Of a DNA stretch of 64,000 nt, positions 36,831 through 48,665 are shown piece after piece. The first letter of the stretch is position 1; each line of letters starts with the position of its first letter. This DNA is from Leptotrichia sp. oral taxon 498 (GTDB taxonomy: Bacteria > Fusobacteriota > Fusobacteriia > Fusobacteriales > Leptotrichiaceae): positions 1,116,001 through 1,180,000 of the forward strand of contig NZ_CP016753.1 of NCBI RefSeq assembly GCF_002240055.1. The letters are read 5' to 3'. The position numbers and the translations under genes were made by a program. A model generated the notes under the pieces. That model saw only the letters and a program-made list of their open reading frames with translations. It did not search any database and was not told where the DNA came from.

Positions 36831-37913
36831 ATGTACTCATTGGATAAACAGCTAGTTTTGGAAGATGGCAGTGTGTATAAAGGGTATGGAATTGGTGCAG
36901 ATATAGAAATGGCGGGAGAGGTTGTATTTAATACAGCGATGACAGGGTATCAGGAAACGCTTTCAGATCCATCATATAACGGACAAATTATTACATTTAC
37001 ATATCCACTAATCGGAAATTATGGTATAAATAGAGATGATTATGAAACTATTAATCCTAGCATAAAGGGAATAGTTACACGTGAAATATGCAGAAAACCT
37101 TCTAATTTTAGAAAAGAATTTACTTTGGATGAAGTGCTAAAAGATTTGAATATTCCAGGAATTTCCGGGATTGATACAAGAAGTCTGACAAAAAAGATTA
37201 GAGAGCACGGAACAATAAAAGGAATTATTACAGGGATTGAAAAAGATGCGCAAAAAGTTGCAGAAAGTTTGAGAAAAAATAACTTGCCAACTAATCAAAT
37301 TGAACAAGTGTCGACAAAAAAGGCATTTTTGTCTTCAGGGCTTGGAAAAAGAGTTGTGCTGATTGATTTGGGGATGAAATCTGGAATTATGAGAGAGCTT
37401 AATTTAAGAGGCTGTGACATTATCGTTATGCCGCACGATGCAAGTGCAAAAGAGATTTTAAGGCAAAAACCAGATGGAATAATGCTAAGTAATGGACCTG
37501 GGGATCCTGTAGATGTGCCAGAAACAATTAGTACAATAAAAGATTTAATAGGAAAAGTTCCAATTTTTGGAATTTGTATGGGACATCAGCTAATTTCACT
37601 AGCTTGTGGGGCAAAAACATATAAGTTGAAATTTGGACATAGAGGGGCTAATCAGCCTGTGAAAAATCTAATTACTGGAAAAGTTGATATTACAGCGCAA
37701 AATCACGGCTATGCAGTTGATATTGACTCGCTTAAGGATACAGATTTGGAGCTTACTCACATTGCAGTAAATGACGGGACTTGTGAAGGTGTCAGACACA
37801 AGAAGTATTCGGTATTTTCAGTGCAATATCATCCAGAAGCGTCACCTGGACCACACGATCCGAACTACTTGTTTGACCAATTTATTGAAAATATGAAAAA
37901 ATATAAATATTAA
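36831..37913 (+). CDS. carA: Carbamoyl-phosphate synthase small subunit
   Basis: CarA releases ammonia from glutamine and channels it to CarB for carbamoyl phosphate, precursor of pyrimidines and arginine. The 360-residue protein has the N-terminal CPSase small domain (LEDGSVYKGYGIGA, FNTAMTGYQETLSDPSY). The GATase domain follows, with Cys in FGICMGHQL, and the His/Glu pair in QYHPEASPGPHD. GGAGG precedes the ATG. carB follows after 130 bp. Confidence 0.96.
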   Translation: MYSLDKQLVLEDGSVYKGYGIGADIEMAGEVVFNTAMTGYQETLSDPSYNGQIITFTYPLIGNYGINRDDYETINPSIKGIVTREICRKPSNFRKEFTLDEVLKDLNIPGISGIDTRSLTKKIREHGTIKGIITGIEKDAQKVAESLRKNNLPTNQIEQVSTKKAFLSSGLGKRVVLIDLGMKSGIMRELNLRGCDIIVMPHDASAKEILRQKPDGIMLSNGPGDPVDVPETISTIKDLIGKVPIFGICMGHQLISLACGAKTYKLKFGHRGANQPVKNLITGKVDITAQNHGYAVDIDSLKDTDLELTHIAVNDGTCEGVRHKKYSVFSVQYHPEASPGPHDPNYLFDQFIENMKKYKY

Positions 37914-38043
37914 ATATGAAAAAGTATATATAATTTTTTAGAAAATATTCTTAAATAAAATGTAACATATTTAAGAGAAACTTTTTTAAATAAAATAAAA
38001 ATTGAGAATTACTATTTTAAAAAGATTAGGAGTTGTTAAAAAA

Positions 38044-41000
38044 ATGCCAAAACGAAAAGACATAGAAACAATATTAGTAATTGGTTCAGGACCAATAATA
38101 ATAGGACAAGCTGCGGAATTTGACTATGCGGGAACACAAGCTTGTCTGTCACTTCGGGAAGAAGGGTACAAAGTAATACTTGTAAATTCAAATCCAGCGA
38201 CTATTATGACAGATAAGGAAATTGCAGACAAAGTATTTATCGAGCCTTTAACTGTAGAATTCGTTTCAAAAATTATTAGAAAGGAAAGACCAGATGCATT
38301 GCTTCCCACGCTTGGCGGACAAGTTGGACTAAATCTTGCTGTAGAACTTCACAATTCAGGAGTTCTTTCAGAATGTGGAGTGGAACTTTTAGGGACAAAG
38401 CTATCTTCTATTAAACAGGCTGAGGACAGGGAACTTTTTAGAGATTTGATGAATGAGTTAAACGAGCCTGTGCCAGAATCGGACATCATTCACAATCTTG
38501 AACAGGCTAGAGAATTTGTTTCAAAAATTGGGTATCCAGTAATTGTCAGACCTGCTTTTACAATGGGTGGAACAGGTGGAGGAATCTGCCATAACGATGC
38601 TGAACTTAAAGATATTGTAAGTAATGGGCTTCGTTATTCGCCAGTGACTCAATGTCTTTTGGAAAAATCTATTGCGGGATATAAAGAAATTGAGTATGAA
38701 GTTATGCGAGACAGCAATGATACGGCAATTGTAGTCTGCAACATGGAAAATATTGATCCGGTTGGTATTCATACAGGGGATTCAATAGTTGTGGCACCAT
38801 CGCAGACATTGACAGATAGAGAATATCATATGTTAAGAGATGTTTCATTAAAAATAATAAGAGCATTAAAAATTGAAGGTGGATGTAATGTGCAGTTGGC
38901 ACTTGATCCAAATTCATTTAAATACTATATAATCGAAGTAAATCCGAGAGTTTCCCGTTCATCAGCTCTAGCTTCCAAAGCTACAGGTTATCCAATCGCA
39001 AAAATTGCAGCAAAAATCGCAGTTGGACTTACGCTTGATGAAATTATAAACCCTGTTACAAAAAATTCTTACGCTTGTTTTGAGCCATCACTAGATTATG
39101 TCGTAAGTAAAATACCAAGATTTCCATTTGACAAATTTGAGAAAGCTGATAGACATTTGGGGACTCAAATGAAAGCAACTGGAGAAGTTATGGCAATTGG
39201 GAGAACTTACGAAGAAAGTTTATTAAAAGCAATTCGTTCGCTTGAATATGGAGTTCATCATCTAGGACTTCCAAACGGAGATGAATTTCAGTTGGAATAT
39301 ATTTTGCGAAGAATTCAAAAAGCTGGAGATGAAAGACTATTTTTCATTGGAGAAGCGCTAAGACGGGGAGTTACACCTGGTAATATTCACGAAATGACAA
39401 AAATAGATATGTTTTTCCTTGATAAAATGAAAAATATTATTGATATTGAAGTGGAATTAAAAGCAAATGTTGGAAATCCTGATGTACTTTTATTTGCCAA
39501 AAAATTTGGATTTTCGGACAAAGTTATTGCACATCGTTGGAATACGACTGAAGAAGAAGTTTACAAGCTTCGTGAAGAATATAGTATTAAGCCAGTTTTT
39601 AAAATGGTAGATACTTGTGCTGCAGAATTTAAGTCAGAAACACCTTATTTTTATTCAAGCTACGAAGATGAAAATGAGAGTATTATTGGAGATAAGAAAA
39701 AAATTGTTGTATTGGGATCAGGACCAATTAGAATTGGACAAGGAGTGGAATTTGACTATGCGACAGTTCATGCTGTAAAGGCAATAAAAGAAATTGGATA
39801 TGAAGCAATTATTGTAAATAATAACCCTGAAACAGTTTCAACTGACTTTTCAATTTCAGATAAACTTTACTTTGAACCGCTTACAGAAGAAGATGTTATG
39901 GCAATTATTGAATTAGAACAGCCTGAAGGAGTCGTAGTTCAATTTGGAGGACAGACTGCGATAAATCTTGCTGAAAAATTGGATAAGCACGGAGTAAAAA
40001 TACTTGGAACTGCACTTGAAGAAATTGATAACGCTGAAAATAGAGATAAATTTGAAGCATTACTTCATAAATTAAACATTCCACAACCGCTTGGAAAAAC
40101 TGCGTTTGATACAGAAACAGCTGTAAAAAATGCTGCGGAAATTGGTTATCCTGTGTTAGTAAGACCGTCTTATGTACTTGGAGGTCGTGCGATGGAAATC
40201 GTTTACAGGGAAGAAGAGTTAAGACATTATATGGAAAATGCTGTAAAAGTGTCGCCTGATCATCCAGTTTTGACAGATAGATATTTAGTTGGAAAAGAAA
40301 TCGAAGTGGATGCGATTTGTGATGGAGAAACTGTTGTAATTCCTGGAATAATGGAGCATATCGAAAGAGCGGGAGTTCACTCTGGAGATTCAATTGCTGT
40401 TTATCCGCCACAAAGTTTGTCACAAGAGCATATTGACACATTAGTTGATTATACAGTTAGACTTGCAAAAGGACTTAATATAGTTGGACTTCTTAATATT
40501 CAGTATGTAATCAGTCACGGAGAAGTTTTTGTTCTGGAAGTAAATCCAAGAAGTTCGAGAACTGTGCCATTCTTGAGTAAAATAACAAAAGTTCCGATGG
40601 CAAACTTGGCTATGAAAGGAATTTTGGGAGAATCATTGGCTTCTAAGGGTTATAAAACTGGATTGATACCTACTGGAGATAAAGTATATACAAAAGTTCC
40701 GGTATTTAGTTTTCAAAAATTAAAAGATGTGGATACAACACTTGGGCCTGAAATGAAATCAACTGGAGAAGTTATGGGAAGTGATGAAAGCCTTGAAAAA
40801 TCACTTTACAAGGGATTAATTTCTGCGGGAATAAAAGTAAAGGATCAAGGAAGTGTGCTATTTACAATAAGTGGCGTGGCAAAAGAAGAAGCGTATAAAC
40901 TTGCTCAAAGATTTTCAAATTTGGGATACAATTTGATGGCGACTGAAAAAACAGCTCAGTACTTTAGAGACAGAGGACTTAGAGTAGAAACTGTCGGAAA

Positions 41001-41226
41001 AATTAATGAAAATAAATACAAACACAATGTGCTTGACGTAATTTACAAAGGTCATGTGGATATGATTATCAATACCGCAGCTAAGAAAAAAAGTGCGACA
41101 ACTGACGGATTTAAAATTAGACGAGCTGCGAGTGAACAGGAAATTGCGTGTCTAACTTCACTTGACACAGCTGATGCGCTATTAAAGGTGCTGGAATCTA
41201 TTTCATTTAATGTAGCATCGATATAA
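38044..41226 (+). CDS. carB: Carbamoyl-phosphate synthase large subunit
   Basis: CarB carries out the two phosphorylations and the condensation that make carbamoyl phosphate. The start at 38044 ([20 protein letters not shown]) is preferred over the TTG at 38002; it gives 1060 residues, normal for the family. Two homologous ATP-grasp halves are visible (first with [17 protein letters not shown], second with [16 protein letters not shown] near residue 560). The C-terminal MGS-like allosteric domain runs from about 930. All domains are intact. Confidence 0.96.
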   Translation: MPKRKDIETILVIGSGPIIIGQAAEFDYAGTQACLSLREEGYKVILVNSNPATIMTDKEIADKVFIEPLTVEFVSKIIRKERPDALLPTLGGQVGLNLAVELHNSGVLSECGVELLGTKLSSIKQAEDRELFRDLMNELNEPVPESDIIHNLEQAREFVSKIGYPVIVRPAFTMGGTGGGICHNDAELKDIVSNGLRYSPVTQCLLEKSIAGYKEIEYEVMRDSNDTAIVVCNMENIDPVGIHTGDSIVVAPSQTLTDREYHMLRDVSLKIIRALKIEGGCNVQLALDPNSFKYYIIEVNPRVSRSSALASKATGYPIAKIAAKIAVGLTLDEIINPVTKNSYACFEPSLDYVVSKIPRFPFDKFEKADRHLGTQMKATGEVMAIGRTYEESLLKAIRSLEYGVHHLGLPNGDEFQLEYILRRIQKAGDERLFFIGEALRRGVTPGNIHEMTKIDMFFLDKMKNIIDIEVELKANVGNPDVLLFAKKFGFSDKVIAHRWNTTEEEVYKLREEYSIKPVFKMVDTCAAEFKSETPYFYSSYEDENESIIGDKKKIVVLGSGPIRIGQGVEFDYATVHAVKAIKEIGYEAIIVNNNPETVSTDFSISDKLYFEPLTEEDVMAIIELEQPEGVVVQFGGQTAINLAEKLDKHGVKILGTALEEIDNAENRDKFEALLHKLNIPQPLGKTAFDTETAVKNAAEIGYPVLVRPSYVLGGRAMEIVYREEELRHYMENAVKVSPDHPVLTDRYLVGKEIEVDAICDGETVVIPGIMEHIERAGVHSGDSIAVYPPQSLSQEHIDTLVDYTVRLAKGLNIVGLLNIQYVISHGEVFVLEVNPRSSRTVPFLSKITKVPMANLAMKGILGESLASKGYKTGLIPTGDKVYTKVPVFSFQKLKDVDTTLGPEMKSTGEVMGSDESLEKSLYKGLISAGIKVKDQGSVLFTISGVAKEEAYKLAQRFSNLGYNLMATEKTAQYFRDRGLRVETVGKINENKYKHNVLDVIYKGHVDMIINTAAKKKSATTDGFKIRRAASEQEIACLTSLDTADALLKVLESISFNVASI

Positions 41227-41290
41227 AATAAATTTTTTCAAAAAGAAATAATTTGAAAAAGTTTTTAAAAATAAAAAAATTGGAGAAAAG

Positions 41291-42040
41291 ATGGAAAAAG
41301 ACAAAGTTTCAATTATAATTCCAATGTATAATGCAGAAAAGTTTATCGCAAGAGCAATAGAAAGTGTGTGCTCACAAACTTATCAAAACTGGGAGCTGCT
41401 TATAATAAATGATAAATCGAAGGACAAAAGTTTTGAAATTGCGAATGAGTTTGCAAAAAAAGACGACAGAATTAAAATTGTAGATTCAAAAGAAAATGTC
41501 GGAGTTGTGAGAGGAAGAAATCAGCTGATAGAAAAGGCAACTGGGAAATATATTGCTTTTCTTGACGCTGATGACTTTTGGCACAAAAAAAAATTGGAAA
41601 AGCAGATAAATTTTATGAAAGAAAAGGGTGCCGCTATAAGTTGCACTGAATATACGAGAGTTAGAGAAGACGAAACAAAAATAAACGAAGTTGTCATAAA
41701 AGAGAAGATTTCTTACAAAGATATGCTAAAAAATAACTATCTAGGCTGTCTTACGGTGATTTATGACGCACAAAAATTGGGAAAAAGATATTTTAAGCAG
41801 AGAGATAAAAATGAAGATTATGTGCTGTGGCTGGAAATTGTAAAAGAAGTAAAAGTAATTTATGGACTTAAAGAAAATCTGGCATTTTACAGAGTTTTGG
41901 ACAATTCTCGCTCGAGTAATAAATTTAAAACAGCAAAAGTCAGATGGGAAATCTACAGAAATGAAGAAAAATTATCATTTTTTAGTGCGATTTACTATTT
42001 CATTCACTATGCTTTTTTTGCGTTAAAAAAAAGTAAATAA
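41291..42040 (+). CDS. Family 2 glycosyltransferase
   Basis: This 249-residue GT-A enzyme begins with VSIIIPMYNAEKFIARAIES, typical of GT2. Nucleotide-sugar binding residues follow in IINDKSKD and the DxD motif in FLDADDFWH. It lacks membrane segments apart from a weakly hydrophobic C-terminus. Such enzymes build surface polysaccharide or lipid-linked glycans. Donor and acceptor cannot be read from the sequence, and no other glycan genes are adjacent. The HAD gene follows at 28 bp. Confidence 0.92.
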   Translation: MEKDKVSIIIPMYNAEKFIARAIESVCSQTYQNWELLIINDKSKDKSFEIANEFAKKDDRIKIVDSKENVGVVRGRNQLIEKATGKYIAFLDADDFWHKKKLEKQINFMKEKGAAISCTEYTRVREDETKINEVVIKEKISYKDMLKNNYLGCLTVIYDAQKLGKRYFKQRDKNEDYVLWLEIVKEVKVIYGLKENLAFYRVLDNSRSSNKFKTAKVRWEIYRNEEKLSFFSAIYYFIHYAFFALKKSK

Positions 42041-42068
42041 ATTTTTGAAAATAAAGAAGGAGGAAGAA

Positions 42069-42743
42069 ATGGGGGAAAAATTTTTTGACGAAATTGAATT
42101 GTTTTTATTTGATATGGACGGCTTGCTATTCGATACAGAAACAATCTATGTGGAATATGGACATGAAGTGGCTAAAGAAAAAGGTTATACAATAACAAAG
42201 GACATTGTGGAAAAAACATCAGGTGTTACAAATGACAAAGCAAGAATATTGTTCAAGGAAGCATTGGGACAAGATTTCCCATATGATGAAATGATGGGTA
42301 CCGTTAAAAATTATATACTGGAAAAAGCTCTAAAAGGGGAAGTTCCGCTAAAACTTGGTGCGTTGGAATTACTTGAATTTTTGAAGAAGAATAATAAACA
42401 GATGATTTTGGCAACTTCATCGGATTTACATTTGGCAGAAGCATTGACGGAAGGAAAGGACGTAAAAAAATATTTTTCTCATTTAATAACTGCGGAAGAT
42501 GTCGTTCACGGTAAACCTGATCCGGAAGTGTTTTTAATAAGTGCCGAAAAAGCTGGAGCATCTCCTGAAAAAACAGTTGTATTTGAAGATTCGTTCAACG
42601 GAATAAGGGCAGCGCACGCAGCTGGAACATTTCCCATTATGGTGCCAGATAAATTGAAACCGACTGATGAAATTTTAAAATTGATTTATAAAAAATTCGA
42701 CAATTTATTGGAAGTGCTTGATTACTTTAAGGAAAAGCAATAA
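42069..42743 (+). CDS. HAD-superfamily hydrolase, beta-phosphoglucomutase-like
   Basis: The ATG at 42069 follows AAGGAGG; product 224 residues. The HAD motifs are LFDMDGLLFDTE (motif I, nucleophile Asp), ILATSSD (motif II), the Lys in HGKPDPEVF (motif III) and VVFEDSFNGIRAA (motif IV). The helical cap between motifs I and II places it with subfamily IA phosphatases and mutases acting on sugar phosphates. Substrate unknown. It is probably co-transcribed with the GT2 gene and ends at a strong terminator. Confidence 0.9.
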   Translation: MGEKFFDEIELFLFDMDGLLFDTETIYVEYGHEVAKEKGYTITKDIVEKTSGVTNDKARILFKEALGQDFPYDEMMGTVKNYILEKALKGEVPLKLGALELLEFLKKNNKQMILATSSDLHLAEALTEGKDVKKYFSHLITAEDVVHGKPDPEVFLISAEKAGASPEKTVVFEDSFNGIRAAHAAGTFPIMVPDKLKPTDEILKLIYKKFDNLLEVLDYFKEKQ

Positions 42744-42772
42744 ATTACTAAAAAGTAAATGGAAATTGATTA

Positions 42773-42816
42773 ATAGAAGTTATTTTAGGAAAATTAAGAT
42801 AACTTCTATTTTTTTA
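42773..42816 (+). terminator. Terminator
   Basis: ATAGAAGTTAT (42773-42783) pairs with ATAACTTCTAT (42799-42809), followed by seven T. It ends the GT2-HAD unit. Confidence 0.88.
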
Positions 42817-42848
42817 TAAAAATTCTTTTTTTAAGAGATTCAAATTAA

Positions 42849-42877
42849 TTGAAAAAAACTAATAAATATAGTAAAAT
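42849..42877 (+). promoter_or_regulatory. Probable purA promoter
   Basis: TTGAAA (42849-42854) and TAAAAT (42872-42877) are separated by 17 bp, about 100 bp before purA. Confidence 0.55.
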
Positions 42878-42950
42878 AAATAGTAAAAAGATAAAATTTT
42901 AGTAAGGTAGATTTTTTAGTTTTTTACGGTTCAGTTTTTTTAAGGAGTAA

Positions 42951-44279
<1,329 letters not shown>

Positions 44280-44364
44280 AAATTTTTGAATTAATTGAAA
44301 TCTATAAAAATATAAGAGAATAAAAGATATCTTTTGAAATTAACTTTAAAGAAAGGAATGATTA

Positions 44365-44853
44365 ATGAAAAAATTATTATTAGTATTGATGTTAGTTATA
44401 GGAGCAATTTCATTTTCAGCTAAAGCGCAAAATAGTAAAAAATCAAAAATTGATAAAACTGTGAGTGAAAGTGTTGCACAAAATTTATCTTTTGATACAA
44501 TTACTTTAAAATTAGTTGGACAAGGATTATCGAAAGATGATGAAAATAAAATAGAATTAGAATATGAAAATTTTAAGGCAATTGGAAAAAATAAAAAAGT
44601 TTATACAGAAAAAGATTTTCAAGTAAATGGTAAAAAGCCAAGAATTATAATAAGTAAAATAGTTTCTACCAAAATGATAAGAAATTTTATTGAAAGTGAT
44701 GAAGAAATACAAATAATTGGATTTTTAGACGAAACTAATGAAAGAGATAAAGGAATTAGATATAAACCATTTGATGTTAAATTTACTGAAAATCAAGATT
44801 GGGTAAAGAAAATTTATTTTAAAGATGGAGTAATTTATATTTGGGATAATTAA
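44365..44853 (+). CDS. Exported hypothetical protein
   Basis: This is a 162-residue protein with a signal peptide (about 1-21, cleavage after AKA). The mature part is charged and probably beta-rich (SFDTITLKLVGQGL, RIIISKIVSTKMI, IQIIGFLDE, IYFKDGVIYIWDN). No family is recognised. A GAAAGGAATG site precedes the ATG. It is the first of three small exported protein genes between purA and purB, all in the same direction. Confidence 0.65.
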   Translation: MKKLLLVLMLVIGAISFSAKAQNSKKSKIDKTVSESVAQNLSFDTITLKLVGQGLSKDDENKIELEYENFKAIGKNKKVYTEKDFQVNGKKPRIIISKIVSTKMIRNFIESDEEIQIIGFLDETNERDKGIRYKPFDVKFTENQDWVKKIYFKDGVIYIWDN

Positions 44854-44886
44854 TTTTATAATCTTTTGTCAAGAAAGGAATGAGAA

Positions 44887-45570
44887 ATGAAAAAAGTTTT
44901 AATTTCAATTGTATTTTTAATTTCAATAGATATATTTGCAGATATTAATAGTGAAATAAAAAATTTGAAGCAACTTAAAGTAGATAATGAATTTATTGAA
45001 GGATATAAAAAGGCAGTAAATGAATTTTCTTCTACGAAAAAATTATCTGACAAATATATGGCAGAATATCTTAATATCGGTATGATTTATTTAAAAAATT
45101 CAAAATATGATGAAGCAATAGAGCTGTATAATAGAATTTTAAAAAGTAATTTAAAAAATGTAAGTACTAATTATTGGGCTTATTATGGAATTTCATCAGC
45201 GTATTTTTACAAAAAGAATTTTAAAAATTCATTTGAGTATGGGAAAAAAGCGATAGAAATGGATATTAAGCAGAAAAAAGAATTACCGTTCATTCCAAAA
45301 GATAAAATGGAAGATTATAGAAGAAGAAATTTAGCAGAAAGAACTTTTTTATCAGGGTACTCACAAGAAAAATATGAAGAAATATTAAATATATTTTTAG
45401 AAACAATCAAAGACGAAAATTATAAAAATGTCATTTCAAAAGATGAGATAATAATAAAAGCGTTAGTGAGTGCAACGATGCAAATCAGGAAAAAAGATGA
45501 AAAACTTTCTGATAAGTATTTGAAAGAATTAGAAAAGTTAAAAATTTTTAAAGTTGTCAAAGTTGATTAA
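44887..45570 (+). CDS. Exported TPR-like protein
   Basis: This is a 227-residue protein with a short signal peptide (about 1-18). Helical pairs follow in TPR style: EYLNIGMIYLKNSKYDEAIELYNR (60-83) and YYGISSAYFYKKNFKNSFEYGKKAIEMD (about 100-127). TPR modules mediate protein contacts; its partner is unknown. AAGAAAGGAATG precedes the start, as in the gene before. Probably a periplasmic adaptor. Confidence 0.7.
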   Translation: MKKVLISIVFLISIDIFADINSEIKNLKQLKVDNEFIEGYKKAVNEFSSTKKLSDKYMAEYLNIGMIYLKNSKYDEAIELYNRILKSNLKNVSTNYWAYYGISSAYFYKKNFKNSFEYGKKAIEMDIKQKKELPFIPKDKMEDYRRRNLAERTFLSGYSQEKYEEILNIFLETIKDENYKNVISKDEIIIKALVSATMQIRKKDEKLSDKYLKELEKLKIFKVVKVD

Positions 45571-45602
45571 AAAAGTAAAATTTGTGTACATGAAGGAGAA
45601 TT

Positions 45603-45803
45603 ATGAATAAAATGTTAATTATATCATTTTTAGTTTTAGGAATTTTATCATATTCTTCTGAATTTCAAATAATAACATGTTGTGAAAATTGTTATCGTAA
45701 AAACTCAAAAATAAAAAATAAAAATTATGATTGGGACAAATTAGGGACTGAATTTAACTGGAATTTAGGTTCAGAGTATAAATTTACAGAGAAAGGTAAA
45801 TAA
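45603..45803 (+). CDS. Small exported Cys-containing protein
   Basis: This is a 66-residue product with a signal peptide (about 1-18) and a mature part of about 48 residues. It contains a Cys cluster (TCCENC) and two Trp. AAGGAG precedes the ATG. Function unknown; it could be a small secreted peptide, metal-binding factor or fragment. It lies 22 bp before purB. Confidence 0.5.
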   Translation: MNKMLIISFLVLGILSYSSEFQIITCCENCYRKNSKIKNKNYDWDKLGTEFNWNLGSEYKFTEKGK

Positions 45804-45825
45804 AAATAACTAGGAGGAATTAGAA

Positions 45826-47268
45826 ATGTCAGATATGAGCATATATTCAAATCCGTTGGCGGAGAGATATTCGAGTAAGGAGATGTTGCATATTTTTTCA
45901 CCTGAGTTTAAGTTTAGAACTTGGAGAAAATTGTGGATAAATTTGGCTGAGGCTGAAAAAGAGCTTGGGCTTGATTTTATTACTGATGAACAAATTGAGG
46001 AACTTAAAAAATATAAAGATGATGTGGATTTTGAAGTTGCAGCAAAATTTGAGAAAAAGTTAAGACACGATGTGATGGCTCATGTGCATACTTATGGAGA
46101 ACAGGCGAAAAATGCAAGAAAAATTATTCATTTGGGAGCGACAAGTGCATATGTTGGGGATAATACTGATTTGATTCAAATTAAGGAAGGGCTTTTGGTT
46201 GTTAAAAGAAGAATGCTTACTTTGATTGAAAAAATGAGAGATTTTGCATTGGAATATAAAGACTTGCCGACTTTAGGATTTACTCATTTTCAAGCGGCAC
46301 AACTTACAACGGTTGGAAAAAGAGCGACATTGTGGCTTCATTCTTTGCTTCTTGATTTTGAAGAATTGGAATTTAGATTAGAGCACTTGAGATTTAGAGG
46401 AGTTAAAGGGACTACTGGGACTCAGGCTAGTTTTAAAGAATTATTTGAAGGAGATTTTGAAAAAGTAAAACAGTTGGATGAATTGGTTACTGAAAAAGCT
46501 GGGTTTAGCAAAAAACAAGGTGTTTCAGGACAAACTTATGATAGAAAAGTGGACGCACAAATCTTGAATTTATTGTCAAATATTGCTCAGTCTTCACATA
46601 AATTTACAAATGATTTTAGATTGTTGCAACATTTGAAAGAATTGGAAGAACCGTTTGAAAAAAATCAAATTGGGTCAAGTGCGATGGCATACAAGAGAAA
46701 TCCAATGAGAAGTGAAAGAATTTCATCACTTGCAAAATATGTAATTTCAAGCTCACAAACAGGTGCATTAGTTTTTGCAACACAATGGTTTGAAAGAACG
46801 CTGGATGATTCTGCAAGCAAGAGACTTTCGATTCCACAAGCATTCTTGGCAGTGGACGCAATTTTGATTATTTGGCTTAACATTATGGATGGAGTTGTTG
46901 TTTATCCGAAAGTAATTGAAGCGAATATTCAAAAGGAATTGCCGTTTATGGCGACTGAAAACATTATTATGGAATCAGTGAAAAAAGGGATGGATAGACA
47001 AGAAGTTCATGAAATCATAAGAGAACTTTCAATGGAAGAAACAAAGGAAATTAAGTTGAATGGAAATCCCAATAGATTAATTGACAGAATTATAAAAGAT
47101 GGTAGATTAGGACTTAAAGCAGAAGATATGGAAGGAATCTTGGTTTCTGCTAATTATACTGGATTTGCTGGTCAGCAGACTGAGGATTTTGTGAAAAATG
47201 AGATTAATCCGATTTTGGATAGATATAAGGATGAGATTGTTGAGGATAGGGAGGAATTGAGAGTTTAA
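45826..47268 (+). CDS. purB: Adenylosuccinate lyase
   Basis: PurB releases fumarate from SAICAR and from adenylosuccinate in purine synthesis. The 480-residue protein belongs to the fumarase/aspartase superfamily: HLGATSAYVGDN, TQASFKELFEGDF, and the signature loop QIGSSAMAYKRNPMRSERI with the catalytic Ser. The length fits the longer PurB type. AGGAGG precedes the ATG. Its stop overlaps the start of the GIY-YIG gene by one base, an unusual coupling of a purine gene to a nuclease gene. Confidence 0.95.
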   Translation: MSDMSIYSNPLAERYSSKEMLHIFSPEFKFRTWRKLWINLAEAEKELGLDFITDEQIEELKKYKDDVDFEVAAKFEKKLRHDVMAHVHTYGEQAKNARKIIHLGATSAYVGDNTDLIQIKEGLLVVKRRMLTLIEKMRDFALEYKDLPTLGFTHFQAAQLTTVGKRATLWLHSLLLDFEELEFRLEHLRFRGVKGTTGTQASFKELFEGDFEKVKQLDELVTEKAGFSKKQGVSGQTYDRKVDAQILNLLSNIAQSSHKFTNDFRLLQHLKELEEPFEKNQIGSSAMAYKRNPMRSERISSLAKYVISSSQTGALVFATQWFERTLDDSASKRLSIPQAFLAVDAILIIWLNIMDGVVVYPKVIEANIQKELPFMATENIIMESVKKGMDRQEVHEIIRELSMEETKEIKLNGNPNRLIDRIIKDGRLGLKAEDMEGILVSANYTGFAGQQTEDFVKNEINPILDRYKDEIVEDREELRV

Positions 47269-48128
47269 TGAAAAAAAGAGGAAAAAATATAAATGTATTT
47301 CTTATGGATGGTGATTCTAACGGAAGAATAAAATGCACCTTATCGAATTGGACAGGAGTAGCATATAAAATTCCAAGAATTGAATTGGAGAAATGCAAGG
47401 ATAGAAAAGAATTAAAACAAAGTAGTGTATATTTTTTATTTGGTACATCTGATGACAATGAAGATTTTGTTTATATAGGAAAAGCAGGTTCAAGAAATAA
47501 TGGGGAAGGTATTTTAGATAGACTTCAGGAACACAATAGAAATATAAAAAATGAAGAATGGAAAGAATATTGGAGAGAAGCAGTTGTTTTTACTACTTCA
47601 AATCATTCTTTTGGGCAAACAGAAATAGGATATTTGGAACATCATTTTTATGAGTTGGCTAAAAAATCTAAAAGGTATGCTACTAAAAATTCAAATTCAA
47701 CTAATCCTGGAAACATTACCGAAGAAAAAGAAAGTGAATTAGAGGAATACATAAATTATGCAAAAATAATAATAGGTGTATTAGGGTATAAAGTATTTAA
47801 ACCATTAAATGAGATTGGAATTAATAATCATAATTATGAAAAAGAAATTCTTTATTTGAAAAATTCAAAAGTAGAAGCAAAATGTAGACAAAGTTCAGAA
47901 GGTTTTGTTCTTTTAAAAGGAAGTAAGATAAGTAAGGAAGCTAAAAATTCTTTAGGTCCAAATTTAATTAAACGTAGAGAAAAAGTAAAAAATAATATTT
48001 TAGAAGAAGATATGTTATTTTCTAGTATTAGTTCTGCAGCAAAATTTGTTTTGGGTTATAGTGTAAATGGTTGGGATGTATGGAAAAATAAAGAAGGAAA
48101 AACGTTTAAAGAAATAAATAATTCATAA
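47268..48128 (+). CDS. GIY-YIG nuclease family protein with a DUF4357-like C-terminus
   Basis: This is a 286-residue protein. The GIY-YIG core appears as SVYFLFG (about 52-58) and FVYIGKAGS (66-74), with downstream Arg (LDRLQEH) and Glu (GYLEHHFYE) at the usual spacings. The C-terminal part (about 210-280; SSEGFVLLKGSKIS, SISSAAKFVLGYSVNGWDVWKN) matches DUF4357, a DNA-binding-like domain often joined to such nucleases. Its ATG overlaps the purB stop. It and the Vsr-like gene after it may be remains of a restriction-modification island; no methylase gene is present. Confidence 0.85.
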   Translation: MKKRGKNINVFLMDGDSNGRIKCTLSNWTGVAYKIPRIELEKCKDRKELKQSSVYFLFGTSDDNEDFVYIGKAGSRNNGEGILDRLQEHNRNIKNEEWKEYWREAVVFTTSNHSFGQTEIGYLEHHFYELAKKSKRYATKNSNSTNPGNITEEKESELEEYINYAKIIIGVLGYKVFKPLNEIGINNHNYEKEILYLKNSKVEAKCRQSSEGFVLLKGSKISKEAKNSLGPNLIKRREKVKNNILEEDMLFSSISSAAKFVLGYSVNGWDVWKNKEGKTFKEINNS

Positions 48129-48167
48129 AAAACTTGAAAATAATAAAAGATCATTAGGAATAAAAAA

Positions 48168-48665
48168 ATGAAAAAGAAAAAAACTCTCACAAGAAACCAG
48201 AACATGGCAAGAATAAAATCTAAAAATACTAAACCTGAAATTTATATTCGGAAATTGCTTTATAAGATGGGATATAGATACAGAGTAAACTATTCACAGC
48301 TTCCAGGAACACCTAATATTTTTATTTTGAAATATAATACTGCGATATTTGTAAATGGATGCTTCTGGCATAGGCATGAAAATTGTAAAATTGCAACTTT
48401 TCCTAAGACACATGCTGAATATTGGGAAAAGAAGTTTAGGAGAAATGTAGAGAGGGATATTGAGGTTCGTGAGAATCTTTTTGAGATGGATATTAGTGTT
48501 ATTACGATTTGGGAATGTGAAATTAATAAAATGCAGCGAAATGAAGAATACAAGGAAAAATATTTGAAAATTTTGAAGGACAGGATTGAAAGAGTCTTTA
48601 ATTATGAAGAAGAGGATATTTCGATGCAGATGGAAGTTGCAGAGGAAAGTGGGAAATATACTTAA
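48168..48665 (+). CDS. Vsr-like very short patch repair endonuclease, active-site variant
   Basis: Vsr nicks T:G mismatches arising from deaminated 5-methylcytosine. The 165-residue product fits the family: ARIKSKNTKPEIYIRKLL (14-31), FVNGCFWHRHENC (61-73, metal-site His and zinc Cys) and WEKKFRRNVERD. The catalytic Asp of the LPG.PD motif (D51 in E. coli) is replaced by Asn50 (LPGTPNIFI). This may abolish activity. Vsr genes usually lie next to a dcm-type cytosine methylase, which is missing here. It could be a decaying gene or a form that binds without cutting. Confidence 0.85.
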   Translation: MKKKKTLTRNQNMARIKSKNTKPEIYIRKLLYKMGYRYRVNYSQLPGTPNIFILKYNTAIFVNGCFWHRHENCKIATFPKTHAEYWEKKFRRNVERDIEVRENLFEMDISVITIWECEINKMQRNEEYKEKYLKILKDRIERVFNYEEEDISMQMEVAEESGKYT

